Assembly: GCA_905236885.1 (NCBI GenBank)
Contig: CAJOQK010000095.1
Span: 1-40,919, forward strand
DNA length: 40,919 nt
Reading direction: 5' to 3'
Source: an uncultured Bacteroidales bacterium
Lineage (GTDB): Bacteria; Bacteroidota; Bacteroidia; Bacteroidales; WCHB1-69
The translations under genes and the position numbers were made by a program. Under the pieces are notes generated by a model that worked only from the letters and a program-made list of their open reading frames with translations, was not told the DNA's origin and searched no databases. Below are positions 31,019-39,188 of this stretch, one piece after another; within the stretch, counting starts at the first letter, position 1; each line of letters starts with the position of its first letter.

Positions 31019-32002
31019 ATGTTAAAAATAGGCGTATTGGGTGCAGGTCACCTTGGAAAGATTCATATCAAATGTTGGAAAGAGGTTGAAAATGCGGAGC
31101 TTGTAGGGTTTTATGACCCTGATGCCGACAATGCGGCGGATGTGGCCGAAACGCTCGGCATCCGTTTTTTCGCGCATAAGGAGGAACTGATTGCCTCGTG
31201 TGATGCAATTGACATTGTCACCCCAACGCTTAACCACCACGAGTCGGCAATGCTGGCTTTGCGTGCGGGCAAGCATGTCTTTATTGAAAAGCCCATCACC
31301 GCAACACTGCCGGAGGCGCAGGAGATTCTGCAATATTCCCGCGACCATCGGCTGAAGGTGCAGATAGGGCATGTGGAACGTTTTAACGATGCCTATTTGG
31401 AGGCTGCAAAATACATTGACAATCCGCTGTTTATCGAGTGCCACCGTTTGGCGGAGTTCAATCCGCGCGGCACTGATGTGTCGGTGGTGTTGGATTTGAT
31501 GATTCATGACATCGACATTGTGCTGCATACCGTAAAATCACCGGTCAGGAGCATTCATGCCAGTGGTGTGGCGGTCATCACGGAAACACCTGACATTGCC
31601 AACGCCCGAATTGAGTTTGAAAACGGCTGTACCGCCAATTTGACAGCCAGCCGCGTCTCCATGAAGAAGATGCGCCGCGCCCGTTTTTTCCAGAAAAACG
31701 CATATATCACGGTCGATTACCAGCAAAAGGAGGCCAATATCATCCGTTTGAGGGATTATGTGCCTGAAGATGACCAGGATCTGATGCCGCTTATTTTGGA
31801 TTTGGGCAACGGCAGGGGCAAAAAGCGCATCTTTGTTGAAAAGCCTGCGGAAATTCATGTGAATGCCATCCAGACGGAACTCAGCCTGTTCGTGCAGAGC
31901 ATTTTGGAGAACAGGGAGTGTGAGGTCTCGGTGTATGACGGTTACAATGCGTTGGAGGTTGCCTACCAAATCATGGACAAATTTCAGAAAATCCCTTTCT
32001 GA
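31019..32002 (+). CDS. Gfo/Idh/MocA-family oxidoreductase
   Basis: 327 aa. N-terminal Rossmann fold (MLKIGVLGAGHLGKIHIKCW), DIVTPTLNHHESAM, and HVFIEKPI with the family's EKP motif near residues 92-99. The C-terminal half is the alpha/beta substrate domain; MIHDIDIVLHTV contains the catalytic His. Members oxidise or reduce sugars or related compounds with NAD(P). Substrate unknown; its sequence is clearly distinct from the WbpB-type gene at 13149. It stands alone, 18 bases from the convergent T9SS gene, with no visible terminator between the two. Confidence 0.85.
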   Translation: MLKIGVLGAGHLGKIHIKCWKEVENAELVGFYDPDADNAADVAETLGIRFFAHKEELIASCDAIDIVTPTLNHHESAMLALRAGKHVFIEKPITATLPEAQEILQYSRDHRLKVQIGHVERFNDAYLEAAKYIDNPLFIECHRLAEFNPRGTDVSVVLDLMIHDIDIVLHTVKSPVRSIHASGVAVITETPDIANARIEFENGCTANLTASRVSMKKMRRARFFQKNAYITVDYQQKEANIIRLRDYVPEDDQDLMPLILDLGNGRGKKRIFVEKPAEIHVNAIQTELSLFVQSILENRECEVSVYDGYNALEVAYQIMDKFQKIPF

Positions 32003-32020
32003 GCGTAGGCTGTCACCACT

Positions 32021-33598
32021 CTATTGTTTGATAATCATTTGTGTCCGCATCCCTTTGGCGGTTTGGCAGCGGAGGTAATAGCATCCTTCCGGCCAATCCT
32101 TCAATGAGATGACGACTTCCGTCTGGTGAGGCTGCTGTTCCGACAGCAGTCGGCCTGAGGCGTCCCATATCTGGTAGCGTAAAATCACCTCCCCTTTCGG
32201 TGTGCTGACGTTGATATTAGCTTGGGTAGGGTTCGGATAGCAGCGCAGTTCGGGGGCGGATGCTTCCCTGATGCCCGTGGTGTCGGGGTAGAGGCGGTAG
32301 TGGAGGCTCACTTTTGAGGTGTGGAATCCGCCGAGGGTATCCGTCTGGTTGTAGGTCACGTAAAGGTTCGTTTCAAACGGGTACCATCCCTTGCGGCTGT
32401 CATACATCTCGTAACGGCAGGTGTCGCCGTTTCCTTGCCCGTTGAAGTGGTTCAGGCTGCGGTAAACCCCCATCCAGTTTTTCTTCTGGGCATCCCAGGT
32501 GTAATAGGTGTTCTCCAAAAGGTTGCCTGCAGGGTCATAATCCCAGGTGTACCAGATGCTGTTGTCCCAACACTGGTCGGTAGTGTTCCAAAAGGCCTCT
32601 GTCTTGGAGACCATGTTGTCCGCTTCGTCATAGATGTAGGTGCAGGTCTGGTGGTTGATCCATTCGTTGTTGTAGGGTGTCTGTGTCACACTTTGGACAA
32701 GATTGTTGTTCCCGTCATATTCATAGGTGCTGTATTCTTTTTTCACCCATTCGTGCTTGCTCCGGCTCCAGGCCATAAACAGCTTGGATTCAATGCGTTT
32801 TAGAGTGTCATAAGTATAATAGAAATGTTTTTCGTTAATCCATTCCTCTTCCACGCATAACCAAATCCATGTCTGTAGCTCCGTGTTGTTGCCGAGCGAG
32901 TCATAAGTGTAGGCGTAATGCAGCCATGGTTCCCATTCTAACTTGGGAGGCCCTCCGTGTGTGTGGTTCCAGTTCTCTTCCAGATAGTCCACCAGCTGGT
33001 CGTTATTGTTATAGATGGAGGTGGCGCGGAAGATGTCCGTCCAGGCGGTGTCCCATAATTGCCATTGTTCCAGAATGCGGTTGCCATGGTTGTCGTAGCG
33101 GTAGAAAATGTGGGCCAGATAGTCGGAATCGTTGTCCTCCCTGGAAAAGGTGTCCAGCTCTCCCTTTGCCGTGTAGCTGTAATGGAAACGGTGCTGGTCG
33201 AACCAGCGTCCGAGAGTGTCGTCCCAAATTTGGTAGAGTTCAAAGGTCTTCTGACGCTTCGCATTGTATGCGTAGCTGTTTTGGAATTTGTTTTTCCATT
33301 GCCCCTCTTCCAAAGCCTGCTGGAGGTCGTTCAGCAGGTTGCCGTCGGAGTCGTAGGTGTAGAAACGGCGGATGCGCTCCACCCATTTCCCCTCTTCGGA
33401 AACATAGTAATGCTCTTCGGTACGTTGGGCATGCTCGTTATAAATGTAATGGTAGAAGCCATATACCGTGCCGTTTGTGAGATGGATGAAGGCGGTGTCA
33501 GGCTGCCAGGAGGGCAGGTTTTTGGGATGGTTGGGTTGTGCGAAGCTGTTCGCGACATACAACAGCAATGCTGCAAGTAGCAGATGTTTGAATTTCAT
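32021..33598 (-). CDS. Secreted repeat protein with T9SS type A sorting domain
   Basis: 525 aa. Signal peptide MKFKHLLLAALLLYVANSFA. The body (about 45-430) holds eight or so repeats of about 45 residues of the pattern YxYDxxGN-(L/N)xxxxxxxWxxxxWxxxxxxxYxY, e.g. YTYDSDGNLLNDLQ, YRYDNHGNRILEQ, YEYDGNNNLVQS, WDYDPAGNLLEN. They are YD/RHS-like in appearance, but resemble Bacteroidota DUF3836-type repeats more. The end (about 455-525) is a T9SS type A sorting domain: CYPNPTQANINVS, YQIWDASGRLL, WPEGCYYLR, MIIKQ. The protein is exported by Sec, passed through the T9SS, and probably anchored to the surface glycan. Role unknown; ligand binding is likely. Confidence 0.88.
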   Translation of the reverse strand: MKFKHLLLAALLLYVANSFAQPNHPKNLPSWQPDTAFIHLTNGTVYGFYHYIYNEHAQRTEEHYYVSEEGKWVERIRRFYTYDSDGNLLNDLQQALEEGQWKNKFQNSYAYNAKRQKTFELYQIWDDTLGRWFDQHRFHYSYTAKGELDTFSREDNDSDYLAHIFYRYDNHGNRILEQWQLWDTAWTDIFRATSIYNNNDQLVDYLEENWNHTHGGPPKLEWEPWLHYAYTYDSLGNNTELQTWIWLCVEEEWINEKHFYYTYDTLKRIESKLFMAWSRSKHEWVKKEYSTYEYDGNNNLVQSVTQTPYNNEWINHQTCTYIYDEADNMVSKTEAFWNTTDQCWDNSIWYTWDYDPAGNLLENTYYTWDAQKKNWMGVYRSLNHFNGQGNGDTCRYEMYDSRKGWYPFETNLYVTYNQTDTLGGFHTSKVSLHYRLYPDTTGIREASAPELRCYPNPTQANINVSTPKGEVILRYQIWDASGRLLSEQQPHQTEVVISLKDWPEGCYYLRCQTAKGMRTQMIIKQ

Positions 33599-33747
33599 AT
33601 TTATTTTATTTTAAATACATTACAACTATATGTAGTTTGAACGGACGCACCGCTCATGTTTTACCTATTATGAGAACTCCCTTTTTGTTATTAGAGAAGG
33701 ATAATGTGAAAATGTTGCATCATTTTTGAAATATTTTTATATCAAAT

Positions 33748-33755
33748 CAAATATA
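33748..33755 (-). promoter_or_regulatory. Possible promoter -7 element for the T9SS repeat protein
   Basis: TATATTTG on the minus strand, about 150 bases before the ATG at 33598, in the very AT-rich 183-base gap between tsaE and this gene. It matches TAnnTTTG but the surrounding AT-richness makes chance likely. No TTTG -33 box. Confidence 0.35.
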
Positions 33756-33781
33756 TTGAAAATAAATATGTTATACGTATA

Positions 33782-34204
33782 TTAAAACCGGAATATGCGT
33801 CTGCCGCCTGCGTATGGGTTTTCGGTTTCGATGTGGACATGCACGCAGTCTTCCGGAAGCAGTTCCTCTATTATTTCCGGCCATTCCACAAAGCAGTAGC
33901 GGTTTTCGTAGAGATAGTTCTCCAAACCTGCCTCTTCCGCTTCGCGAAGACTGTTCAGCCGGTAGCAGTCCATGTGGTACATTTTTTCACCTCCTGGGAG
34001 CGGATACTCATTGACAATGGAGAAGGTTGGGCTGGTGGCGTGTCCCTCGCTGTGCAGGCAGCGGCATACCGCCTGAAGAAAGGTGGTTTTCCCAGTCCCC
34101 ATTTCGGCATGAAGGGCGAAAACCCGTTTGTCCGGAAAGGTACGAAGCAATTTTTCAGCTACTTGAACAAGATCCTCCAGTTTTTCACAAATTATGGTTT
34201 GCAT
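33782..34204 (-). CDS. tsaE: tRNA N6-threonylcarbamoyladenosine biosynthesis ATPase
   Basis: 140 aa. P-loop ATPase needed with TsaB, TsaC and TsaD to modify adenosine 37 of ANN-reading tRNAs. LHAEMGTGKTTFLQAVCR has the Walker A motif, TSPTFSIVNEYP and YHMDCYRLNSLREAEEAG follow, and FVEWPEIIEELLP is the family end. Standard length. Encoded alone, divergent from the DksA-like gene. Confidence 0.95.
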   Translation of the reverse strand: MQTIICEKLEDLVQVAEKLLRTFPDKRVFALHAEMGTGKTTFLQAVCRCLHSEGHATSPTFSIVNEYPLPGGEKMYHMDCYRLNSLREAEEAGLENYLYENRYCFVEWPEIIEELLPEDCVHVHIETENPYAGGRRIFRF

Positions 34205-34282
34205 GTGACTTATTTTTTAGGGATTAACGGAAAAAACGATGAATTATTTCGATAAAAAGAATTTAGTTGTTGTTTTTTTTAT

Positions 34283-34290
34283 TACTTTTG
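34283..34290 (+). promoter_or_regulatory. Possible promoter -7 element for the DksA-like/lspA operon
   Basis: TACTTTTG fits TAnnTTTG, 90 bases before the ATG at 34380, in an AT-rich divergent region. A TTTG -33 box is not present at the right distance. Confidence 0.45.
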
Positions 34291-34379
34291 TAAATTATAA
34301 TGTATAGGGATTTTATTTTTTTATAAGTCTCATATATAATTGTTTGTAAAATGAGTAATGTGTAAAACGGAGACAATCT

Positions 34380-34793
34380 ATGGAAAAAGAGACTTTGTCG
34401 GAAGAACAGCCCGCCCTCCGCTATTCGGATGAGGAATTGCAGGAATTCAAGGAACTGATTCTTGAAAAATTGGCGAAAGCACGCAGTGACATGGAAAATT
34501 TCAGAAGTGCCATGAACGGTTCTTCCGGAAACGACATCACGGACACAGCACCCACGTTCAAGATTTTGGAGGAGGGGCAGCAGACACTTTTCAAGGAGGA
34601 GAATGCGCAGCTGGCCTCCCGTCTGGAGAAATACATCAAAAACCTTGAGGCCGCGTTGGTGCGCATTGAAAACAAAACCTATGGAATTTGCCGTGCCACC
34701 GGAAAGCTGATTCCCAAGGAGCGTTTGAGAAGCGTCCCTCATGCCACTTTGTCCGTGGAGGCGAAAATGGACGAGAAAAGAAGAAAACAATGA
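34380..34793 (+). CDS. TraR/DksA-family protein
   Basis: 137 aa. The N-terminal two-thirds is a helical hairpin (EELQEFKELILEKLAKARSD, then a second long helix around 80-105). This is followed by the DksA-type end YGICRATGKLIPKERLRSVP. Only one of the four zinc-binding cysteines remains (Cys in YGIC), so the finger is degenerate, as in many Bacteroidota members. DksA-like proteins enter the secondary channel of RNA polymerase and alter initiation, often with ppGpp. The stop overlaps the lspA start by ATGA. Confidence 0.88.
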   Translation: MEKETLSEEQPALRYSDEELQEFKELILEKLAKARSDMENFRSAMNGSSGNDITDTAPTFKILEEGQQTLFKEENAQLASRLEKYIKNLEAALVRIENKTYGICRATGKLIPKERLRSVPHATLSVEAKMDEKRRKQ

Positions 34794-35434
34794 ACAAAAG
34801 GGGACTGGCAGTTTCTCTGATCATTGTATTATTGCTGGTGTTGGACCAGTGGCTGAAAATATATGTGAAGACCGGCATGTCGCTGGGCGAGCAGATACCT
34901 GTGTTAGGCCATTGGTTCAGCTTACATTATATAGAGAATAACGGCATCGCGTTCGGCATGGTCTTTTGGACACGTCCCATCGGAAAGGTTCTGCTGACCC
35001 TGTTTCGCATGCTGGCCGCAGCGGGCATCCTTTGGGTCATCCACCGCATGATTCACCACCCTCAAAAGGTTCCTTTCGGATTGATTTTCTGTACTACTTT
35101 GATTTTCACCGGTGCTGTCGGCAATGTGTTGGACTGTGTCTTTTACGGACGGATTTTTTCACCGTCGGAATATTTCGGAGCCGTTTCCCAAATTTTCAGC
35201 GGTGAGGGCTATGCACCATGGTTTCAGGGCAGGGTGGTGGATATGCTTCAGTTCGATTTGTTTGACATACCATTGGGTGCCAGCCGCTGTTTCCATTTTT
35301 TCCCCGCCATTTTCAATCTGGCCGACTCCTATATCACGGCAGGCCTGCTGGTGCTGCTGCTTTTTTACTACCGTCCGCTTTCGCTTTTCATTGCCTCCTT
35401 TGAAAAAAAGAAATCCTCTGAGGAACAAGGCTGA
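34790..35434 (+). CDS. lspA: Lipoprotein signal peptidase (signal peptidase II)
   Basis: 214 aa from ATG 34790, where the first membrane helix begins (LAVSLIIVLLLVLDQ). The longer frame to 34688 overlaps the previous gene. Aspartyl protease of the inner membrane that cleaves prolipoproteins. It has four membrane helices; catalytic aspartates are Asp115 in AVGNVLDCVFYG and Asp179 in AIFNLADS. NGIAFGM near 51-57 is also conserved. The extended loop between the two Asp motifs (about 122-170) and the length fit Bacteroidota LspA. Co-translated with the DksA-like gene. Confidence 0.94.
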   Translation: MNKRGLAVSLIIVLLLVLDQWLKIYVKTGMSLGEQIPVLGHWFSLHYIENNGIAFGMVFWTRPIGKVLLTLFRMLAAAGILWVIHRMIHHPQKVPFGLIFCTTLIFTGAVGNVLDCVFYGRIFSPSEYFGAVSQIFSGEGYAPWFQGRVVDMLQFDLFDIPLGASRCFHFFPAIFNLADSYITAGLLVLLLFYYRPLSLFIASFEKKKSSEEQG

Positions 35435-35742
35435 AAACAATTTTATGCCATAAACATTCCATTTCATTCTCTTTTGGGGAGAAAAAACACAAATCAGTGA
35501 AAGTTAGTGAAAGGTTGTGATTTATGTTTATATAACTAATAATCAATGATTTAAACAAAAGCAGCCGAGGAAGTGACATTTTCTTCAATAGTGTTGTAAT
35601 TAATTAAAATACAAATAAATACAAATTATTTATAAAAAAAAGAGAAAAAAATAACTTTTTGTATGTAAATATGTTATACCTTTGCAAAATCCCGATTGAG
35701 GGAAAGTAACAAATAATTATTCATTATTAAAAACATAGAAAA
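35435..35742. other. 308-base gene-free region upstream of the HU gene
   Basis: No convincing ORF. The first part has a short tandem (GTGAAAGTTAGTGAAAGGTT at about 35497), then an AT-rich tract with AAATACAAATAAATACAAAT near 35608. The last part carries the HU promoter. No terminator hairpin is evident after lspA. The tandem short repeats might be protein-binding sites but nothing definite can be said. Confidence 0.5.
35658..35684 (+). promoter_or_regulatory. Promoter (TTTG-N15-TACCTTTG) for the HU gene
   Basis: TTTG at 35658-35661, spacer of 15, TACCTTTG at 35677-35684 followed by CAAAA. Good match to the Bacteroidota -33/-7 promoter; the leader to ATG 35743 is about 50 bases. Confidence 0.75.
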
Positions 35743-36027
35743 ATGACAAAAGCAGAAGTCGTAGCTGAAATCGCTAACAAAACTGGTGTGGAAAAAGCCA
35801 CTGTCCAACAAGTAGTTGAAACTTTCATGACTACCGTGAAAAATTCTTTATTGAAAAAAAATAATGTGTATTTGAGAGGTTTTGGCAGCTTTGTGATCAA
35901 AGAGAGAGCCCAGAAGACCGGCAGAAACATTTCCAAGAACACCACTCTGGTGATTCCTGCCCACAATATTCCCGCTTTCAAACCGGCCAAATCTTTCACC
36001 ACTACAATCAAAACGAAAGTCAAATAA
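35743..36027 (+). CDS. HU-family DNA-binding protein
   Basis: 94 aa. Begins MTKAEVVAEIANKTGVEKAT, the standard HU/IHF helical start; the central LRGFGSFVIKERAQKTGRN forms the beta-arm base, and NPA-type arm residues are replaced by NTTLVIPAHNIPAFKPAKSF. Dimers bend and wrap DNA in the nucleoid. It has a strong promoter of its own and is followed after 17 bases by the small basic protein gene. Confidence 0.95.
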   Translation: MTKAEVVAEIANKTGVEKATVQQVVETFMTTVKNSLLKKNNVYLRGFGSFVIKERAQKTGRNISKNTTLVIPAHNIPAFKPAKSFTTTIKTKVK

Positions 36028-36044
36028 TTTAAAGGAAAATAGTT

Positions 36045-36134
36045 ATGCCAAGCGGTAAGAAAAGAAAAAGACACAAAATGGCAACCCACAAAAGGAAAAA
36101 GCGTCTGAGAAAGAACAGACATAAGAAGAAATAG
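36045..36134 (+). CDS. 29-aa highly basic protein, COX24/AURKAIP1 (mS38)-like
   Basis: ATG CCA AGC GGT AAG opens a 29-codon frame ending TAG. More than half the residues are Lys, Arg or His (MPSGKKRKRHKMATHKRKKR and a similar end). The KRKRHKMxxHKRKKRLRKxR pattern is that of the C-terminal domain of mitochondrial ribosomal protein mS38 (AURKAIP1/COX24), also annotated in Bacteroidota genomes. A role as small-subunit ribosomal protein is likely by homology but not shown here. It is 17 bases after the HU stop and is closed by a strong terminator, so HU and this gene form one transcript. Confidence 0.8.
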   Translation: MPSGKKRKRHKMATHKRKKRLRKNRHKKK

Positions 36135-36161
36135 TTTCTTTTTGTGGGACAAACAACTATT

Positions 36162-36202
36162 AAAAACTAAAATACACCATATTGTGGTGTATTTTAGTTT
36201 TT
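36162..36202 (+). terminator. Strong terminator after the HU/small basic protein operon
   Basis: AAAAACTAAAATACACCA (36162-36179) pairs perfectly with 36185-36202 around TATTG, with a run of seven Ts at the 3' edge. An 18-bp stem with a T-tract is a clear intrinsic terminator. Confidence 0.85.
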
Positions 36203-36230
36203 TTGTTATTAAAGTGACAACAGTATTCAA

Positions 36231-37826
36231 ATGAGTGAGAAAGGAAAGAGAGAACTATTTGTCAGTGTAGGGGATAAGGAGATTGAAACCGCCCTTCTGG
36301 AGGATGATGTACTTGTAGAGCTTCACAAGGAGAAAATCAACCGGAAATTTTCTGTCGGGGATATTTATCTGGGAAGGGTCAAGCGGATTGTTGAGGGACT
36401 TAATGCCGCTTTTGTGGATATCGGACATGAGAAGGATGGTTTCCTGCATCTCTTGGATACAGGGCCTCATGTGCTGACATTCAACAAGTATGTGAAGGAT
36501 AAGTTGCAGGGCCGCAGAACGGACATTCTCCGAACAGCCTATCCATTGGAGCCTGTCGTCAATAAAAAGAACAGCATCAAGGAGGTGTTTGAGCATGGCC
36601 AGCTGGTGATGGTCCAAATTGTGAAGGAGGCCATCTCCACAAAGGGGCCGCGCCTTTCCTGTGAAATTTCCTATGCGGGCAGGTTTTTGGTGCTTGTGCC
36701 TTTTGCCAACCAGATAATGATTTCGCAGAAAATCAGGAATCACAAGGAACGGAAGCGCCTGCAGGATTTGGTTGCTTCCATAATTCCTGAAAATGTGGGA
36801 ATTATCATCAGAACTGTAGCTGAAAACCAGGGAAAGGAGGAGTTGCTGGCCGATTTGAAGCAGCTGTTGGAGAAATGGCGTTCAACCCTCGACAACATCA
36901 GCGGTACACGTTTCCCGAAAAAACTGTGCAGCGAATTGAACCATACCTCCTCGCTGTTGCGTGACATTCTCAACGAGCGTTTTACGGGCATCTACACCAA
37001 CAGCAAACTGCAGTTTGAGGAGATTTATTCGTTTGTGCGCCAGATTGCGCCCAATCAGCTGGACATTGTGAAGTATCACACCCACGTCACTCCATTGTTC
37101 GAGTATTATGGCATTGACCGGCAGATTAAAAGCGGTTTTGGGAAAATCGTTGCCATAAAAAATGGTGTCTACCTGATTATTGAGCAGACGGAAGCCATGT
37201 ATGTGATTGATGTGAACAGCGGTCACAAGATGGATGCCAAAACGCCGCAGGAGGATAACATTCTCCGTGTCAATACGGAGGCTGCAATAGAGATTGCTCG
37301 GCAGCTGCGCTTGCGGGACATCGGGGGAATCATCATCATTGATTTCATTGACATGCAGAAGCAGGAACATCGCAAAGCGTTGTACCAGTGTATGGTGGAT
37401 GAAATGAAAAAGGACAGGGCCAGCCATACCATTTTGCCGGTGAACAAGTTCGGGCTGATTCAGGTGACAAGGCACCGCGTGCGTCCCGAAACCCATACGG
37501 ATTTGTTGGAAAAATGCCCTTCATGTCACGGCAGCGGCAAAGTCAAGCCCGCCGTGCTGATTGTGGACGAGATTTATAACAATTTGGAATTCCTGCTGCA
37601 GAATTACAGGCGTGACAGACTCACGCTGATGGTGCATCCATTCCTGTACGCCTATCTGAAAAGGGGCTTCCCCAACCTATATTGGCGCTGGCAGTTGAGA
37701 TGCAGGCGGAGGTTCCGGATAAAGGCCGAACCGCAATATCAGTTCTTGGAATATAAATTTAACAACAATCATCTGGGAGATATAGACTTATGGGCGAAAG
37801 CAGAGGAGGCCGCCTATGAGGAATAG
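36231..37826 (+). CDS. rng: Ribonuclease E/G family endoribonuclease
   Basis: 531 aa. S1 RNA-binding domain near the N-terminus (VGDIYLGRVKRIVEGLNAAF and FVDIGHEKDGFLHL). RNase-H-like catalytic core with VIDVNSGHK and GGIIIIDFIDM providing the two metal-binding aspartates. The zinc-link/CPxC-type motif KCPSCHGSGKVKP lies near residues 427-439. It lacks the long disordered C-terminal scaffold of E. coli RNase E, so the RNase G-like form typical of this phylum. Cleaves single-stranded AU-rich RNA in rRNA maturation and mRNA decay. No clear promoter between it and the terminator 28 bases upstream. Confidence 0.93.
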   Translation: MSEKGKRELFVSVGDKEIETALLEDDVLVELHKEKINRKFSVGDIYLGRVKRIVEGLNAAFVDIGHEKDGFLHLLDTGPHVLTFNKYVKDKLQGRRTDILRTAYPLEPVVNKKNSIKEVFEHGQLVMVQIVKEAISTKGPRLSCEISYAGRFLVLVPFANQIMISQKIRNHKERKRLQDLVASIIPENVGIIIRTVAENQGKEELLADLKQLLEKWRSTLDNISGTRFPKKLCSELNHTSSLLRDILNERFTGIYTNSKLQFEEIYSFVRQIAPNQLDIVKYHTHVTPLFEYYGIDRQIKSGFGKIVAIKNGVYLIIEQTEAMYVIDVNSGHKMDAKTPQEDNILRVNTEAAIEIARQLRLRDIGGIIIIDFIDMQKQEHRKALYQCMVDEMKKDRASHTILPVNKFGLIQVTRHRVRPETHTDLLEKCPSCHGSGKVKPAVLIVDEIYNNLEFLLQNYRRDRLTLMVHPFLYAYLKRGFPNLYWRWQLRCRRRFRIKAEPQYQFLEYKFNNNHLGDIDLWAKAEEAAYEE

Positions 37827-37879
37827 CATTCTTTTTGAAAAAAAAGCGGCTCTTTATACATTAATATTTATAAATGTTA

Positions 37880-37887
37880 TATCTTTG
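37880..37887 (+). promoter_or_regulatory. Promoter -7 element (TATCTTTG) for kbl
   Basis: TATCTTTG followed by CAGG, 43 bases before the kbl ATG at 37931, fits TAnnTTTG. The -33 box is not evident. Confidence 0.55.
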
Positions 37888-37930
37888 CAGGTTTGAATTA
37901 TTTTTGTAAAAATTATTAAATTTAATAGTT

Positions 37931-39118
37931 ATGTATACGGATTTTCAAGAATATTTAAAAAAGGAACTGGCTCAGATTGAAGCCGATGGATTGTATAAAC
38001 GCGAGCGTATCATCGAGAGTGCGCAGGGTGCCGAAATCATGGTGGCCGGAAAAAAATGTCTGAATTTTTGCGCCAACAACTATCTGGGATTGGCAGACAA
38101 TCCTGAATTGATCCAGGCTGCCAAGGAGGGTATGGATGCCCGCGGCTTCGGCATGGCCTCTGTCCGTTTTATCTGCGGATGCCAGGATTTGCATAAAAAA
38201 TTGGAAGCCAAGATTGCCGAGTTCTTCGGAACAGAAGATACAATTCTTTACGCCGCCTGCTTCGACGCCAATGGCGGTGTGTTCGAGCCTCTGTTGGGAC
38301 CGGAGGATGCCATCATCTCCGATGCGCTGAACCATGCCTCCATCATCGACGGCGTGCGTTTGTGCAAGGCCCAGCGTTTCCGCTATGCCAATGCTGACAT
38401 GGCCGATTTGGAGCATCAGCTGAAGGATGCGCAGAAATGCCGCTTCCGCCTGATTGTGACCGACGGTGTCTTCTCCATGGACGGCAATGTCTGCCCGTTG
38501 GACAAGATTTATGAGCTGGCACAGAAATACAACGCCATGGTCATGGTGGACGAGAGTCATTCCGCCGGTGTGGTCGGCAAGACCGGACGCGGTGTGACCG
38601 AGCACTACAATTTGAGGGGAAAAATTGAAATCCTGACCGGAACCCTCGGCAAGGCCTTCGGCGGCGCCATGGGCGGATTCACCACCGGTCGTAGGGAGGT
38701 GATTGACATGCTGCGTCAGCGTTCACGTCCCTATTTGTTCTCCAATTCCATGGCTCCGGGTCTGGTTGCTGCCGGTATCCGTATGTTTGAGATGATGAGC
38801 GAAACCAACGAGCTGCAGGACAAGCTGCATGCCAACACCGCCTATTTCATTGAGAAGATGGTGGCCGCCGGTTTCGACTGCAAACCGTCCCAGTCAGCCA
38901 TTTGCGCTGTGATGCTGTACGATGCGCCGCTTTCCCAGAAATTCGCCGCCAAACTGCAGGAAGAGGGTATTTTTGTGACCGGTTTCTACTATCCGGTGGT
39001 TCCGAAGGGACAGGCCCGTATTCGTGTGCAGGTTTCCGCCGCGCATGAAAAGGAGCATCTTGACCGCTGCATTGCCGCGTTCGTGAAGATTGGTAAGGAA
39101 TTAGGTATTTTGAAATAA
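37931..39118 (+). CDS. kbl: Glycine C-acetyltransferase (2-amino-3-ketobutyrate CoA ligase)
   Basis: 395 aa alpha-oxoamine synthase, PLP-dependent. Cleaves 2-amino-3-ketobutyrate with CoA into glycine and acetyl-CoA. CANNYLGLADNPEL (48-61), SVRFICGCQDLHKKLE (77-92), DALNHASIIDG (131-141), DESHSAGVVG (207-216) and the Schiff-base Lys241 in GTLGKAFGGAMGG are all present. The end RIRVQVSAAHEKEHLD is also family-typical. The next gene encodes the enzyme that makes its substrate; a palindromic repeat lies between them. Confidence 0.96.
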   Translation: MYTDFQEYLKKELAQIEADGLYKRERIIESAQGAEIMVAGKKCLNFCANNYLGLADNPELIQAAKEGMDARGFGMASVRFICGCQDLHKKLEAKIAEFFGTEDTILYAACFDANGGVFEPLLGPEDAIISDALNHASIIDGVRLCKAQRFRYANADMADLEHQLKDAQKCRFRLIVTDGVFSMDGNVCPLDKIYELAQKYNAMVMVDESHSAGVVGKTGRGVTEHYNLRGKIEILTGTLGKAFGGAMGGFTTGRREVIDMLRQRSRPYLFSNSMAPGLVAAGIRMFEMMSETNELQDKLHANTAYFIEKMVAAGFDCKPSQSAICAVMLYDAPLSQKFAAKLQEEGIFVTGFYYPVVPKGQARIRVQVSAAHEKEHLDRCIAAFVKIGKELGILK

Positions 39119-39134
39119 TTAATCTGTTTTTTCT

Positions 39135-39162
39135 GTAGAGACGCGGCGCGCCGCGTCTCTAC
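39135..39162. repeat. Perfect 28-base palindrome, copy 3
   Basis: GTAGAGACGCGGCG followed by its exact reverse complement, the same family as 12324-12351; the central two base pairs differ (GCGC for CATG) and stay self-complementary. It sits 17 bases after the kbl stop and 27 bases before the tdh start. Confidence 0.8.
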
Positions 39163-39188
39163 ATGAAATCATGAATAACAAGCATTGT

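Noticed and set aside
32021-33598. RHS-type toxin with YD repeats
   Set aside because: No RHS core cap or C-terminal toxin domain; it ends in a T9SS type A sorting domain.
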